A stretch of DNA of 64,000 bases, taken from positions 18,527-82,526 of the forward strand of contig MU128928.1 in assembly GCA_014904985.1 (NCBI GenBank), in the 5' to 3' direction. Numbering within the stretch: position 1 is the stretch's first letter; the number at the start of each line of letters is the position of its first letter. The notes beneath the pieces are model-generated. The model was not told where the DNA came from. It did no database searches and saw only the letters and a list, made by a program, of their open reading frames with translations. Origin of the DNA: Hydnum rufescens UP504. Lineage: Eukaryota > Basidiomycota > Agaricomycetes > Cantharellales > Hydnaceae. Of this stretch, positions 1 to 9,047 are shown one piece after another. A program made the position numbers and the translations under genes.

Positions 1-224
1 CATATACTCTGATGCCTCTGACGTAGCGATGGGAGCTAGTCTACAGCAGGTACAGCCCATAGCTCTATGAGATCTGAAAGGCACGAAGGTCTATGATAAG
101 GTCATAGATGCTCATGCCAAGGGCGAGCTGGTCCCAAAACTAGCCCGTCAAGTCTTGAAGAATACAGACGATGTACCCAATCCAGGTTCTTGGGCCGAAA
201 GCGCACAATAGGGACACTACTTTG
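1..224 (+). pseudogene. Ty3/gypsy chromovirus RNase H, 5' part (cut by the window edge and by an insertion)
   Basis: Reading frame 2 opens with YSDASDVAMGASLQQVQP, the first catalytic Asp region of a Ty3/gypsy RNase H, followed by a lysine-rich stretch typical of fungal chromoviruses. An in-frame TGA follows that motif and the frame ends at a TAG near 210. The RNase H continues at about 2140, so the domain is split by the element at 225-2106. The upstream gag, protease and reverse transcriptase lie outside the window. Seen: frame and motif. Known: this Asp belongs to the RNase H active site. Inferred: a dead copy. Confidence 0.75.
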
Positions 225-272
225 GACCTCTTAGGCTGGCTTCCACTATGCAGGAAGGGACCTAAGAGGTCT
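225..272. repeat. left terminal inverted repeat with internal hairpin
   Basis: Pairs with 2059-2106. Arms GACCTCTTAGG and CCTAAGAGGTC lie at its two ends. Confidence 0.8.
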
Positions 273-730
273 CAGACTGCTAAGTAACCACAATGCCAAC
301 AGAGGCTGCTCACAGGGTCTGACCCTAGGGTAGCTCATGGAGCCTCATTTTATTGTCCATTGGAGCTCCTGGCTTCATGCATAGAAGCTCTGACAGTGCA
401 GCAATCTGTTTATTGCAGCTGCTTTAAGGCAGTATTGGAGCTGCTCACAGGCTGTTAATACTATTGTAGCTGCCCTGGAACTCCATCCCATAGAGAATCA
501 GAGCTGCTCATCTTCATGTAGGCTGCTGTTAATGGCCCAAGGAGCAGCTCCTCCTACAGCAGCTTACTATTATTGATATCTTGAGTTGCTCATTTCTCCA
601 TTCAGGAGCTGCTCATTTCACAGCAGCTGCTTGTCTCAGCACTGCTGTAGCAGCTGCTTGTCTCGTAGCGCTCTGCCTAGCAGCTGCTTGTCTCCTAGCA
701 GCTGCTTGTTGAGGGTTGGGGACTGTTGGG

Positions 731-1026
731 GGTTAGGGTTAGGGTTGGATTGGGGTTGTTGGGGTTGGAGTTGACATGGTACAGGTTGGAAGTCCCCCCC
801 CACAGCACTCCCACAGCTGCTTGTCCCACAGCAGCTGCTTGTCCACAAGAGCTAGCATGTTGAGGGTTGGGGACTGTTGGGGGGGTTAGGGTTAGGGTTG
901 GGCTGGTTGGGGTTTGTTGAGGGTTGGAGTTTCACATGGTACAGGTTGGAAAGTCTACCCCAATGTCAGGTAGTATAGTTGATGGTTGGGGGACTGTTAG
1001 GGGTTGGGGTTTAGGGTTAGGGTTGG
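731..1026 (+). repeat. three G-rich units with telomere-like TTAGGG tracts
   Basis: GGTTAGGGTTAGGG-type tracts occur at about 731-748, 885-900 and 1011-1026. Each follows a GTTGGGGACTGTTGGGG-like leader and, where preserved, is followed by a TGACATGGTACAGGTTGG-like tail. TTAGGG is the common telomere repeat of basidiomycetes; only two to three repeats are present per tract, so these are interstitial. Confidence 0.7.
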
Positions 1027-1116
1027 AATTGGCTGGGTGTATGTCTACCCCTGGTTGGGGGCTGCTGACTAATCACCCTTACATGTGCTGCTGTAAGTAT
1101 GATTAGTCACCAGAAA

Positions 1117-1192
1117 TGTTCCAATGGCAGGATTTGAACCTGTGACCTCATTGTAGGGCCTGGGATTTTGGCAGTTTAGACCACTGGACCTT
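1117..1192 (-). other. tRNA-like (SINE-like) segment
   Basis: On minus, GGTCCAGTGGTCTAAACTGC resembles a tRNA D-arm/A box. About 45 nt on, GGTTCAAATCC matches the B-box consensus GGTTCRANYCC exactly. The acceptor stem does not pair convincingly, so this is a tRNA-derived relic or internal pol III promoter rather than a working tRNA. Confidence 0.5.
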
Positions 1193-1289
1193 CAACCCCC
1201 TCCCACCCACCCATGATTTTTTGTACTACAAGTAGGTGCATTCAAGCCTAAGGTGTATCAGCTAGTTATGAAGTAGATTGGAGCTGCTA

Positions 1290-2040
1290 TGGAATGGAAA
1301 GGAGCTGCTGCTGGCACTAAATGTCAGTAGCTGCATGCTGATATAGCAGCTGATTATTGGTCATTATAAGAGCTGCTGGCTCTCAGAGGTGCTGGAAGCA
1401 CAGCCACATATTGGCTCAGCAGAGCTTATGAGCAGCTCTTTGGATGTTATATCAGCTGCTATAGAAGTCATAGGAGCTGCTGGCTCTGAATCTCAGCAGC
1501 TGCATACCATATAGCAGCTGATTACTGTTCATTATTGGAGCTGCTCATTCTCAATATACCAGCAGCTGCTAGGAGCACAGCCACATACCAGCTTTTCTGA
1601 TGATATATCAGCTGCTATAGAAGTCATAGGAGCTGCTGGCTCTGAATCTCAGCAGCTGCATGCCATATGGCACCTGATTACTGTTCATTATAGGAGCTGC
1701 TCATTCTCAATATACCAGCAGCTGCTAGGAGCACAGCCACATACCAGCTTTTCTGATGATATATCAGCTACTTTGGGATGGATAGGAGGTGCTGACTCTG
1801 AGTCTTAGTAGCTGCATGGGCACATAGCAGCTGATTATTGTTCATTATAAGAGCTGCTAGCTCTGAGGGTAGCAGCTGCTGCTGTAAGCACAGCCACACA
1901 GCCACAAATCAGGACCTATGAAGAGCTCTTCTGATGATATTGCAGCTACTATAGCATGGATTGGAGCAGCTGGCTGTCAGTATGACAGCAGGTGCTAGAA
2001 GAAAGCCCTGATAGCAGCTGAGTGCTGGTGATTGCAGGAG
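1290..2040. repeat. tandem CAGCTG-rich units
   Basis: Several degenerate repeats of roughly 110-160 bp share blocks such as AGGAGCTGCTCATTCTCA, ACCAGCAGCTGCTAGGAGC and ACAGCCACATACCAGC. The clearest pair lies at about 1440-1770. The palindrome CAGCTG recurs throughout. No coding frame persists. Confidence 0.65.
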
Positions 2041-2106
2041 CTGCTGGATATCAGTGCTGGACCTCTTAGGTCCCTTCCTGTGTAGTGAAAGCCAACCTAA
2101 GAGGTC

Positions 2107-3163
2107 AAAACTTGTTTCCCTGGGCTGGAAAGTGTAGAAGACACAATCATCAATGTCGAGTGAGTGATCACCTATTGGAGCAGATCTCTGAAGTCAGCTG
2201 AAAGGAACTACTCAGTGACCGAAAGGGAAGCTCTGGGAGTTAAGGAAGCACTAGTGCAATTCCAACTGTTTATCAAAGGTGAAAAGAACATAGTGATCAC
2301 AGATCACGCGGCCCTACAGTGGGCCCAAACCTACGAGAATGCCAACAGGCGTCTTGCGGCGTGGGGGGCAGTGTTCGCAGCGTACCCAGGCTTGGATATA
2401 GTACATTGAGCAGGAGTCATACACTCGAACGTAGATCCGCTCTCCAGGCTGCGACAAATCCCGCCACATCAATCGCCTGTTGAAGACAACTCCCCGGCTT
2501 TACCAAGCCAACTCCCTGTGCAACCCCTATTCGCGTGGGGAGACGTTGTAGAAAGGAGACCAGCAGAATGAGCAGCATTTCTATCGACATGAGCACAGGC
2601 CAAAAGGAGGTTGGAAGGGATACCTCCAACAACAGCAGATGAGCTAGAAGTAGCAGCGAGGTGGAGGGGTAAGACGTCCAATCCCCCTGGTTGAGAATGG
2701 ATGCCCTGGACACTGGATATTTCCATCAGCCCCACATGAACAGAAGCCTTCGTTCAAGGATATCAGGACGATCCCAGCTTCAAGCAGCCATGGAAGGAAG
2801 CCGTCGACAACAAAGAGGAGCTTTCAGCAGCACAACGCTTCTATCGATCAGAGGAGGGCCTTCTCATCTTCCACGACGCCAATTGGGTTGCCTGCTTATG
2901 CGTACCCAAGTCAGAGGTGAGGAAAATAATCCAAGATTCTCATGAGTCGCCCTGGGAAGCAGCACACACAGGGTCCTCCAGGCTGTTTCACAAGCTAGCC
3001 ATGAGATTTTACTGGCCCAGAATGTGGGCTGACATTGTAGAATTTACAAGAACATGCGACGTCTGCCAAAAGACCAAGTCAGACAAATGTGGCCCTGTGG
3101 GAAAGCTACACCCCCACGTGATCCCGCTGCTTCCATTTGAAGTAGTTACGACTAGATCTGATT
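2107..3163 (+). pseudogene. Ty3/gypsy chromovirus RNase H 3' part and integrase zinc-binding domain
   Basis: From about 2140 a frame resumes the RNase H: YWSRSLKSAERNYSVTEREA, then ITDHAALQWAQT and a final SNVDPLSRL motif near 2450. The linker to integrase (2470-2900) carries several stop codons. Near 2940-3070 the integrase HHCC zinc-binding motif is visible, with His in HESPWEAAHTG and Cys in CDVCQKTK. Around 3150-3163 an apparent extra base shifts the frame just where the integrase core begins. The order RNase H, HHCC, DDE core, chromodomain fits chromoviruses. The copy is inactive. Confidence 0.8.
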
Positions 3164-4234
3164 ATGGGCCTCCCAAAGTTGGAGGGGTTCGATGCAGTAT
3201 TAGTGATCATAGACAAGCTTACAAAGTTCATCCAGTACATCCCCACTACTTCCAACTTAAAGCAGGAGGGGTTTGCGAAGCTATTCATGCGACACCTGGT
3301 TCTGAAATACGGTATCCCCCACCAAATGATTGCCGATCAAGACGCCAGATGGGCCAAGTCTTTCTGGGTGTTGGTGGCCAAGCACTTAGACCTGGGCCTA
3401 CTGCTCTCGACTTCACATCACCCCCAAATGGATGGGCAGACCGAAAAGGCTAATGACATGCTAGAGGTAGCATTACGAGCGTATACCGCGGGCAATCGTA
3501 GCTCCTGGGCCCAGTGGCTAGGGACACTAGCGATGGCCCACAATGCTACGCCACACTCCTCCACGGGCTATTCACCCTTCTTCCTATTGCATGGGTATGC
3601 ACCACAGATGGAAGCAGTGGCAATAGACCCAGTAAAGAGAGGAATCACCCAGCTCGAGCCCAATGGCGTAGCAGCAACAGCCTTTATCAACGAGCTCGAG
3701 GTGCACCAATCCCAAGCAAGGGACACTTTAGTACGAGCCCAAGCCAGGCAAGCCAAAGCCTACAATCTTAAACAATGCAACAAGGAATTCAAAGAAGGGG
3801 ATGAGGTTCTAGTGAACCCTCATTCCTTGGAGCTAGTGGACGTACAAGGGACAGGGAGAAAGCTAGTACAATGTCACATAGGCCCTTTCCTGGTCTCAGA
3901 AAAGATCAACCCAGTAGTATATTGCCTCCAGATACCGCCTGAGTATAAGATGCACCCCGTTATAAATATACAACATCTAACGAAATACTACCACAATGAC
4001 CAGGCGGAAGAACGAGCAAAGCTCCCAGAAATGAGAGAATTAGCTGCAGAAGAAGAGTACAAAGTAGAAAGAATAGTCGGGCATCAATACAATCCACGGA
4101 AACGAAGAAGAGAGTATCTTGTAAGATGGAAGGGCTACGGGCCAGAGCACAATACCTTTGAGTCGGAACCCGGGCTGCGGAATGCTTTCTCCAGGCTCAG
4201 GGAGTATCGCAGGACCCTGGAGGAGTGTGCCTAG
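3164..4234 (+). CDS. Ty3/gypsy chromovirus integrase core and chromodomain (3' part of pol)
   Basis: A 356-codon open frame. It begins inside the integrase core just after the first catalytic Asp (DLIMGLP, in this frame upstream of the listed ATG). It carries the second acidic site in IADQDARWAKSF and the third in HHPQMDGQTEKAND. A GPY/F-like region follows (IGPFLVSEKINPVVYCLQ). The C-terminus (about residues 295-352) is a chromodomain with YKVERIVGH, REYLVRWKGYG and NTFESE. Chromodomains steer chromoviruses to heterochromatin. The first ATG is not the natural start; this is the tail of a frameshifted pol. No 3' LTR was identified before 4416. Confidence 0.85.
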   Translation: MGLPKLEGFDAVLVIIDKLTKFIQYIPTTSNLKQEGFAKLFMRHLVLKYGIPHQMIADQDARWAKSFWVLVAKHLDLGLLLSTSHHPQMDGQTEKANDMLEVALRAYTAGNRSSWAQWLGTLAMAHNATPHSSTGYSPFFLLHGYAPQMEAVAIDPVKRGITQLEPNGVAATAFINELEVHQSQARDTLVRAQARQAKAYNLKQCNKEFKEGDEVLVNPHSLELVDVQGTGRKLVQCHIGPFLVSEKINPVVYCLQIPPEYKMHPVINIQHLTKYYHNDQAEERAKLPEMRELAAEEEYKVERIVGHQYNPRKRRREYLVRWKGYGPEHNTFESEPGLRNAFSRLREYRRTLEECA

Positions 4235-4415
4235 AGTACTTGCAGACCCCACGAGGCAGCTGTGGAGCTCCCCTACCCCCATGTCCGCAACTTAAAAGCC
4301 CCTGGCTCCCTTGATCTCCTCTTCCCCACTTCCTAATTGCCTCTCTCCCCGTGTTCTCGCTTACTCCCTTTCCCAGTCCTCCCTTTACCAGCAGCTAACC
4401 CCTCCGACAGTACTT

Positions 4416-4654
4416 ATGCAGCATCCAGGCCCCAGAAGACATAAGGGCATCAGGCGAGGTTGCTGCTATGCCATGCCTGGGGAGGGTATGGATCCCTTGG
4501 ATCCCTACTATGCCCAATACAGAGACAAAGAGGATAACCCCGAAAGGTGCCCTGCCGAATACCTATCACTTGAGAGCTGCGGGTATTTTTACGTCTACAG
4601 CCTAACTACTCTGAACCTCACCGGAGCCTTTCCTCGAGTCCAGGGCCAAGCTCC
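4416..4654 (+). pseudogene. unrecognised gene, 5' part, split by the 4.5 kb foldback element
   Basis: The frame starts at ATG 4416 and runs to 4654 (79 codons plus two bases), where the foldback element begins. Removing 4655-9122 and one copy of the 7-bp duplication AAGCTCC joins this frame to the one at 9130 without a shift: the split codon is CC+A, and the protein reads ..VQGQAP then FAKDPYG... That in-frame join is strong evidence that both pieces were one gene. The N-terminal part has MDPLDPYYAQYRDKEDNP and no domain I recognise. It lies 182 bp after the chromovirus integrase, same strand; whether that matters is unclear. Confidence 0.7.
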
Positions 4655-4730
4655 CAGGCTGGTCAGTCACATAGGGGACCTAATTTAGGTACCACTTTCG
4701 GGGCAGAAAATGGTACCTAATAGGTCCCCC
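4655..4730. repeat. left TIR with internal hairpin
   Basis: CAGGCTGGTCAGTC at the tip, then a palindrome with GGGACCTAATTTAGGTACC on one side and GGTACCTAATAGGTCCC on the other around a GGGGCAG loop. Related copies lie at 22414, 38447 and, reversed, at 46386-46462. Confidence 0.85.
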
Positions 4731-4735
4731 AGACC

Positions 4736-6121
4736 TTACGGCCGAAATCAGGCTATTCCAATTCAGTTTTTGGGCCATCTATCGGCCAATCCATGGCTGT
4801 GCCAGATTATATATTTATTTATTATTATTTGTTTGCTATTTATTATTATTATTATTATTATTATATACATATTATACTATATCCATATTATCCCCCCCCC
4901 CCTGGGGTCTGCCACCACAGGGGGGGATGGTTTATTGCGGGTCATGTGCCCACATATACCCACTGTACCCTCCGCAGCAAGTGCGGTCGGGGGCCGGTTC
5001 CTTTTGGGCACTCCCTTGAGGGGTCAGTCTTCATTTGTGGGGGTTCGTTTGTAATTATCGTTCGCCATGTCTCGTTCGGCCGGTTCTGCTTGGGGGCTCA
5101 TGGGGATTCTGGTTCAGGATCTAGAGAAATAAATAATAAAATATTAGTGCAACAGTAATGCAGTGCAAAAAGAGCAGCTTATGCTGCTCTTTTTGCACCA
5201 CAACAATAAGAAATAAAAAAATAAAAGAAAACATACGTTATAGTACCCCACACCCACTGCAGCGGTGTGGGGTACTGAGGCCATGGGCTCTGGCTCGTAC
5301 GTATGTACAGTGGTTCGTATGGCAGTTCATACGGGGGCTCGCACGGGTGCCCCGTCGTTCGGGCATCGATAAGGGGAGTTACAGGGGGGGGGTTTGCGTC
5401 GGTATTCATTCACAGGGGATGTTGAAACCTACAGAATAAAACTTGTAAATTAGTTAAGAATCAAATACCACGCAAAAAGAGCAGCTTTTGCTGCTCTTTT
5501 TGCGTGGCTGTAGCTACTGGGCTGGGGACTTACCTTATATAGGACCACACACCTGCCATGGCGGGTGTGTGGTTCCTGGGACCTCATTTGGCGTGGTGCC
5601 ATATGTTGCATCATTGGCATGGTACCGTAGGTCGCGTCGTTGGCGCATTGGCGCATTGGTGTACGTCGCATCATTGGTGCAGTACTGTAGGTCACGTCAT
5701 TGGGGTGTTGGGGTGGGTTGTATCGTTGGTGCGTTGCCGTAGGTCGCGTCATTGGTGCGGTACCGTAGGTCGCGTCATTGGGGTGTTGGCGCGTATTGCA
5801 TCGTTGGCGCATTGCCATACGTCACGTTGTTTGGCATGCCTTTGCTTGGGGCATTGCCGTTTGGGCCCTCGTTTCGCGTGTTTTCATTGTGCCTTGGACC
5901 CCAGGTCTCAATCTAGAAAAATACAAAATATGTTAGTAAAAAGGTTCAAAGGGGCACAAAAAGAGCAGCGCTGCTCTTTTTGTGCTGTTGTATCTACTAG
6001 GGGAAACACTCACCTTGTGACCACACCCCCGCAGCAGCAGGTGTGTGGTTGTGTGCTTGCCTTTCCAGGCGGTTGCTTGTTTTGGTTGCGGAGATGCGAA
6101 GGAAGATACAAACTCAACACC
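4736..6121 (-). other. left arm: minus-strand exon-intron array
   Basis: Read on minus from the centre outward there are three introns. 6013-5913 (101 nt) has GTGAGT, TTTACTAACAT and TTTCTAG. 5533-5429 (105 nt) has GTAAGT, TTAACTAAT and CTGTAG. 5236-5121 (116 nt) has GTATGT, GCACTAAT and CTCTAG. Their hairpins sit at 5954-5985, 5468-5507 and 5163-5198. Each preceding exon ends in a second hairpin: 6019-6049, 5549-5573 and 5243-5275, the last with the GTACCCCACACC variant. The exon at 5534-5912 carries degenerate GTCGCGTCATTGG-like short repeats. A TTA microsatellite lies at 4830-4870. No frame survives joining the exons. Confidence 0.7.
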
Positions 6122-6210
6122 GGCAATTGCCAGTATTTAAGAAGCACCCAGTGCTGATGCTACAAGCACAGTACACATTAATAGTAAGCATGTAGATGCA
6201 AAATAAATAC

Positions 6211-6264
6211 TATATAATAAATATTTGTCCAAGAAAATTCTAAGAAGAAGAAGATAATGAGTCA
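6211..6264 (-). promoter_or_regulatory. candidate outward promoter for the left arm
   Basis: TATA-like TATATAATAA at 6211-6220 and a bZIP-type TGAGTCA site at 6258-6264, mirrored at 6596-6650. Known: TGAGTCA is the AP-1/Gcn4-class site. Inferred: promoter use. Confidence 0.4.
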
Positions 6265-6420
6265 GAGCTCAATAAGGTGTGATATGGCTAATTGCAAAGT
6301 GGATTGGGCCACTTCTATGCATCAGAATTGGCCAAAATTTGAATATATTGATGGTATATATGCACTCTACATTATATTGGACGTTCTGGGCATTTTTCAA
6401 TTTTTCATGCCTTCAATTCC

Positions 6421-6603
6421 CTAAATAGGGAATTGAAGGTGTGAAAAATTGAAAAATGCCCAGAACGTCCAATATAACTTGTTGTCCATGTAGAGTGCAT
6501 ATATACCATCAATATATTCAAATTTCGGCCAATTCTGATGCATAGAAGTGGCCCAATCCACTTTGCAATTAGCCATATCACACCTTATTGAGCTCTGACT
6601 CAT
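6421..6603 (-). CDS. small ORF in the central palindrome (doubtful)
   Basis: A 60-codon frame starting MSQSSIRCDMANCKVDWA. Similar frames occur at 44494-44685 (+), 44661-44852 (-) and, more diverged, 31960-32166 (-), which still keeps CKVDWA and an FFNF..LQFPI ending. The start ATG overlaps the TGACTCA motif. Persistence in a diverged copy hints at constraint, but a palindrome forces both arms to resemble each other and no known domain is visible. Confidence 0.25.
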   Translation of the reverse strand: MSQSSIRCDMANCKVDWATSMHQNWPKFEYIDGIYALYMDNKLYWTFWAFFNFSHLQFPI

Positions 6604-6650
6604 TATCTTCTTCTTCTTAGAATTTTCTTGGACAAATATTTATTATATAG
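6596..6650 (+). promoter_or_regulatory. candidate outward promoter for the right arm
   Basis: TGACTCA at 6596-6602, a CT-rich tract, then TATTATATAG at 6641-6650. It mirrors 6211-6264. The first plus-strand intron starts at 6852. Confidence 0.4.
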
Positions 6651-6742
6651 TATTTATTTTGCATCTACATGCTTACTATTAATGTGTACTGTGCTTGTAG
6701 CACCAGCACTTGGGCGCTTCTTGAGTATCGGCAGTTGCCAGC

Positions 6743-9047
6743 ATTGAATTTCACAACTACACAGCCACATCCTAAGGCAACACACACGACCACCACATGA
6801 CCCCATGACCCCGTGACCACACCCCCGCTGCTGTGGGTGTGTGGTCATAAGGTAAGTTTCCATTTTAGTAGGTACAACGGCGCAAAAAGAGTAGCGAAAG
6901 CTACTCTTTTTGTGCTGGTTTTAATTTCTTTACTAACAACTTTATTATTCTAGGATATGGCTTTGTCCCAGGTGCCAACAAGGAGGCCCAACCTGCCACA
7001 AATGAGGACCTGCGGAGCAAGCCCCCCAGAACAACAAAGGAGACCGGCAAACAACAATGCCAAACGAAGGGACGAACCACACACCCGCAGTAGCGGGTGT
7101 GTGGTTCTATACAAGGTATGTAATGTACCCCCGACAATGCAAAAAGAGCAGCAACAGCTGCTCTTTTTGTGTTGCTTTTATTTTTTGAACTAATAATATT
7201 TTATTCTAAGTATCGCCACAAATGAACCTGTGAAGCAAGCCAGAATGACAGCACCCCCGCAAACGATGCACCACACAAAGAGAACCACACACCCACTACT
7301 GTGTGTGTGTGGTTTTATACTCAGTATGTAATGTACCCCCGATGGTGCAAAAAGAGCAGTGAAAGCTGCTCTTTTTGCATCGTTTTTCATTTTTTAACTA
7401 ATAATTTTTCATTCTAGGTATCCTCACAAATGGTGACCCACAGAGCAAGCCCACCACACCTGCAAGGGGGACTGGCGAACGACGGCACACCACGAACCAT
7501 ACACCCACAGTAGTGGGTATGTGGTTCTATCTATGTATGTAATGCACCCCTGACAATGCAAAAAGAGCAGTGAAAGCTGCTCTTTTTGCATCGCTTTTAA
7601 TTTTTTAACTAATGATTTCTTATTCTAGGTATTGTCACAAATGGAGACCCACAAAGCAAGCCCCCCAGAATGACAACACCCCGCGAACGACGATGCACCA
7701 CATGAAGAGAACCACACACCTGCAGTAGTGGGTGTGTGGTTCTATCTATGCAAGGTATGTAACACACCCCCGACAATGCAAAAAGAGCAGTGAAAGCTGC
7801 TCTTTTTGCGTCACTTATAATTTTTTAACTAATAATTTTTTATTCTAGGTATCACCACAAGTGAAGACCTGCAAAGTGAGCCCCCCGGAACAACAACATT
7901 GCCATGAACGATGACGTGCTGAACAAAGAGACAAACCACACACCCACAGTAGCAGGTGTGTGGTTCTATACATGGTATGTAATGTAGTGCACCCCCAACG
8001 GCACAAAAAGAGCTGCAAAGGCAGCTCTTTTTGCATTGCTTTAACTTTTACTAATCTAAAATTTTGTATTCTAGATCTTCCTTCCCCCCAAATGAGTACG
8101 TGCCCGAAAACCCCCAACCCACTGTATGGAAAACCAGCAGTCAAGGGTACGTGACCCCGGGCAAAAATGAGTACCACACACCCGCCAATGCGGGTGTGTG
8201 GTATTACAAGGTATTTTTTTTAAACTTTCTACATCTACAGTGACGCCAAAGGAGCAGCGCAAGCTGCTCCTCCGGCATCACTTCGAATTTTTTTACTAAC
8301 GTACATTATCATTCCATTCTAGGATCAAATTTAAAGCTCCCAAAACGACGACAGACAGCTGCAACCCCCGAACGACCCACACAACGGTGAACCACCAAGC
8401 CACGCCCGCCCAAATGGCTACCAACAAGCCGGGCGAGCCCCCATCCCAGCCCCAAGGCAGAAATGCCCAGTACCACATAGCCCCCTCAGTGGGGTGTGGT
8501 CTTTTATTTTTATTTTTATTTTTATTTACAAGTGGTGCAAAAAGAGCAGTGATAGCTGCTCTTTTTGTGCTGCTTTGAATTTCCTCCTTACTATTTTGCC
8601 ACCTGACACCCCAGCAACATGTCCCCTGAACCTGCATCTGAACACTGGATGACCCCCCGTCCTAAGTCCCGAGGAAACAACAAACGGTACCACACACCTG
8701 CCCTAGCGGGTGTGTGGTATGTTTTTTTAATTGAATTTTTAAATAAATAAATACATTAGTTCATAAGAACAAAACACGAGACTGCCAAATGAAAACAGCC
8801 CCCACCTGGTGTATATAGTGATAATGATAATAAATAAATAACTATAAATGAAACACCAGAGGGGGGAATATAATAATAATTACTGGTGATTATCCCCGAT
8901 AAGCCCGCATGGCCCACTGTCCTGCAAGTCTGAGATTCTCTCCAAGTCCCAGTTTCAGCCAATTTTCGGCCAATTTTCGGCCATTTTGGCCAATTCTGGG
9001 CCAGGAGGTGAAATCATAAAAATGGCCATTTTGGCCAGAATAGTGAT
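6743..9047 (+). other. right arm: plus-strand exon-intron array
   Basis: Seven introns: 6852-6953 (102 nt, GTAAGT/TTTACTAAC/TTCTAG), 7116-7210 (95), 7324-7417 (94), 7535-7628 (94), 7755-7848 (94), 7975-8074 (100) and 8211-8322 (112). Most have GTATGT, AACTAAT or TACTAAC/T, and TTCTAG; 7116-7210 ends CTAAG. Intronic hairpins: 6880-6915, 7138-7171, 7346-7381, 7556-7591, 7775-7811, 8003-8037, 8242-8279. Exon-end hairpins: 6817-6846, 7075-7106, 7283-7313, 7493-7526, 7708-7743, 7932-7966, 8172-8204. A further hairpin pair at 8476-8568 and one at 8688-8720 lack clear splice sites. The middle units repeat every 208-220 bp. The first full exon (6954-7115) is open for 54 codons; the later ones hit stops in all frames, so coding is unlikely. 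Confidence 0.7.

Larger units (their letters stand above)
225..2106. mobile_element. 1.9 kb noncoding foldback-type element inserted in the RNase H of a chromovirus
   Basis: The ends are inverted repeats of about 48 bp (225-272 and 2059-2106) differing at only a few positions. Each end is itself a small hairpin with arms GACCTCTTAGG and CCTAAGAGGTC. The interior has no credible gene. It holds three copies of a G-rich unit with telomere-like GGTTAGGG tracts (about 708-1030), a tRNA-like segment (1117-1192, minus), and tandem CAGCTG-rich units (about 1290-2040). Chromovirus RNase H sequence continues on both sides, which proves insertion. I see no clean target-site duplication. Termini that fold on themselves and the shared GACCT/AGGTC theme link it to the larger foldback family at 4655-9122. 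It is non-autonomous; superfamily unknown. Confidence 0.75.
6122..6742. repeat. central palindrome of about 620 bp
   Basis: Two arms of about 300 bp mirror each other around CCCTAAATAGGG at about 6420, with a small deletion in the left arm near 6370. Each arm has a TGAGTCA site (6258-6264; inverted 6596-6602) and an AT-rich TATA-like block (6211-6220; 6641-6650), ordered so that transcription would run outward on both sides. Copies or parts lie at about 31640-32290, 36300-36537 and 44475-44980. Confidence 0.85.

Noticed and set aside
4793..5158. ORFs of about 110-150 aa rich in Ile/Tyr at the left end of foldback copies (also at 38502 and 46407)
   Set aside because: They translate a TTA microsatellite and TIR-adjacent sequence and lack conserved frames between copies.
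7138..7171. The paired hairpin units as a CRISPR array
   Set aside because: Eukaryotic context, units of about 210 bp, imperfect repeats and splice signals rule this out.
6957..7193. 78-aa ORF and similar 60-110 aa ORFs over the hairpin units
   Set aside because: They read through splice sites and hairpins in different frames in neighbouring units; no common frame persists, so they are by-products of GC-rich hairpins.
7346..7381. AAAAAGAGCAGC..GCTGCTCTTTTT hairpins as bacterial-type terminators
   Set aside because: The T-run is part of the stem, they lie inside predicted introns, and the genome is fungal.
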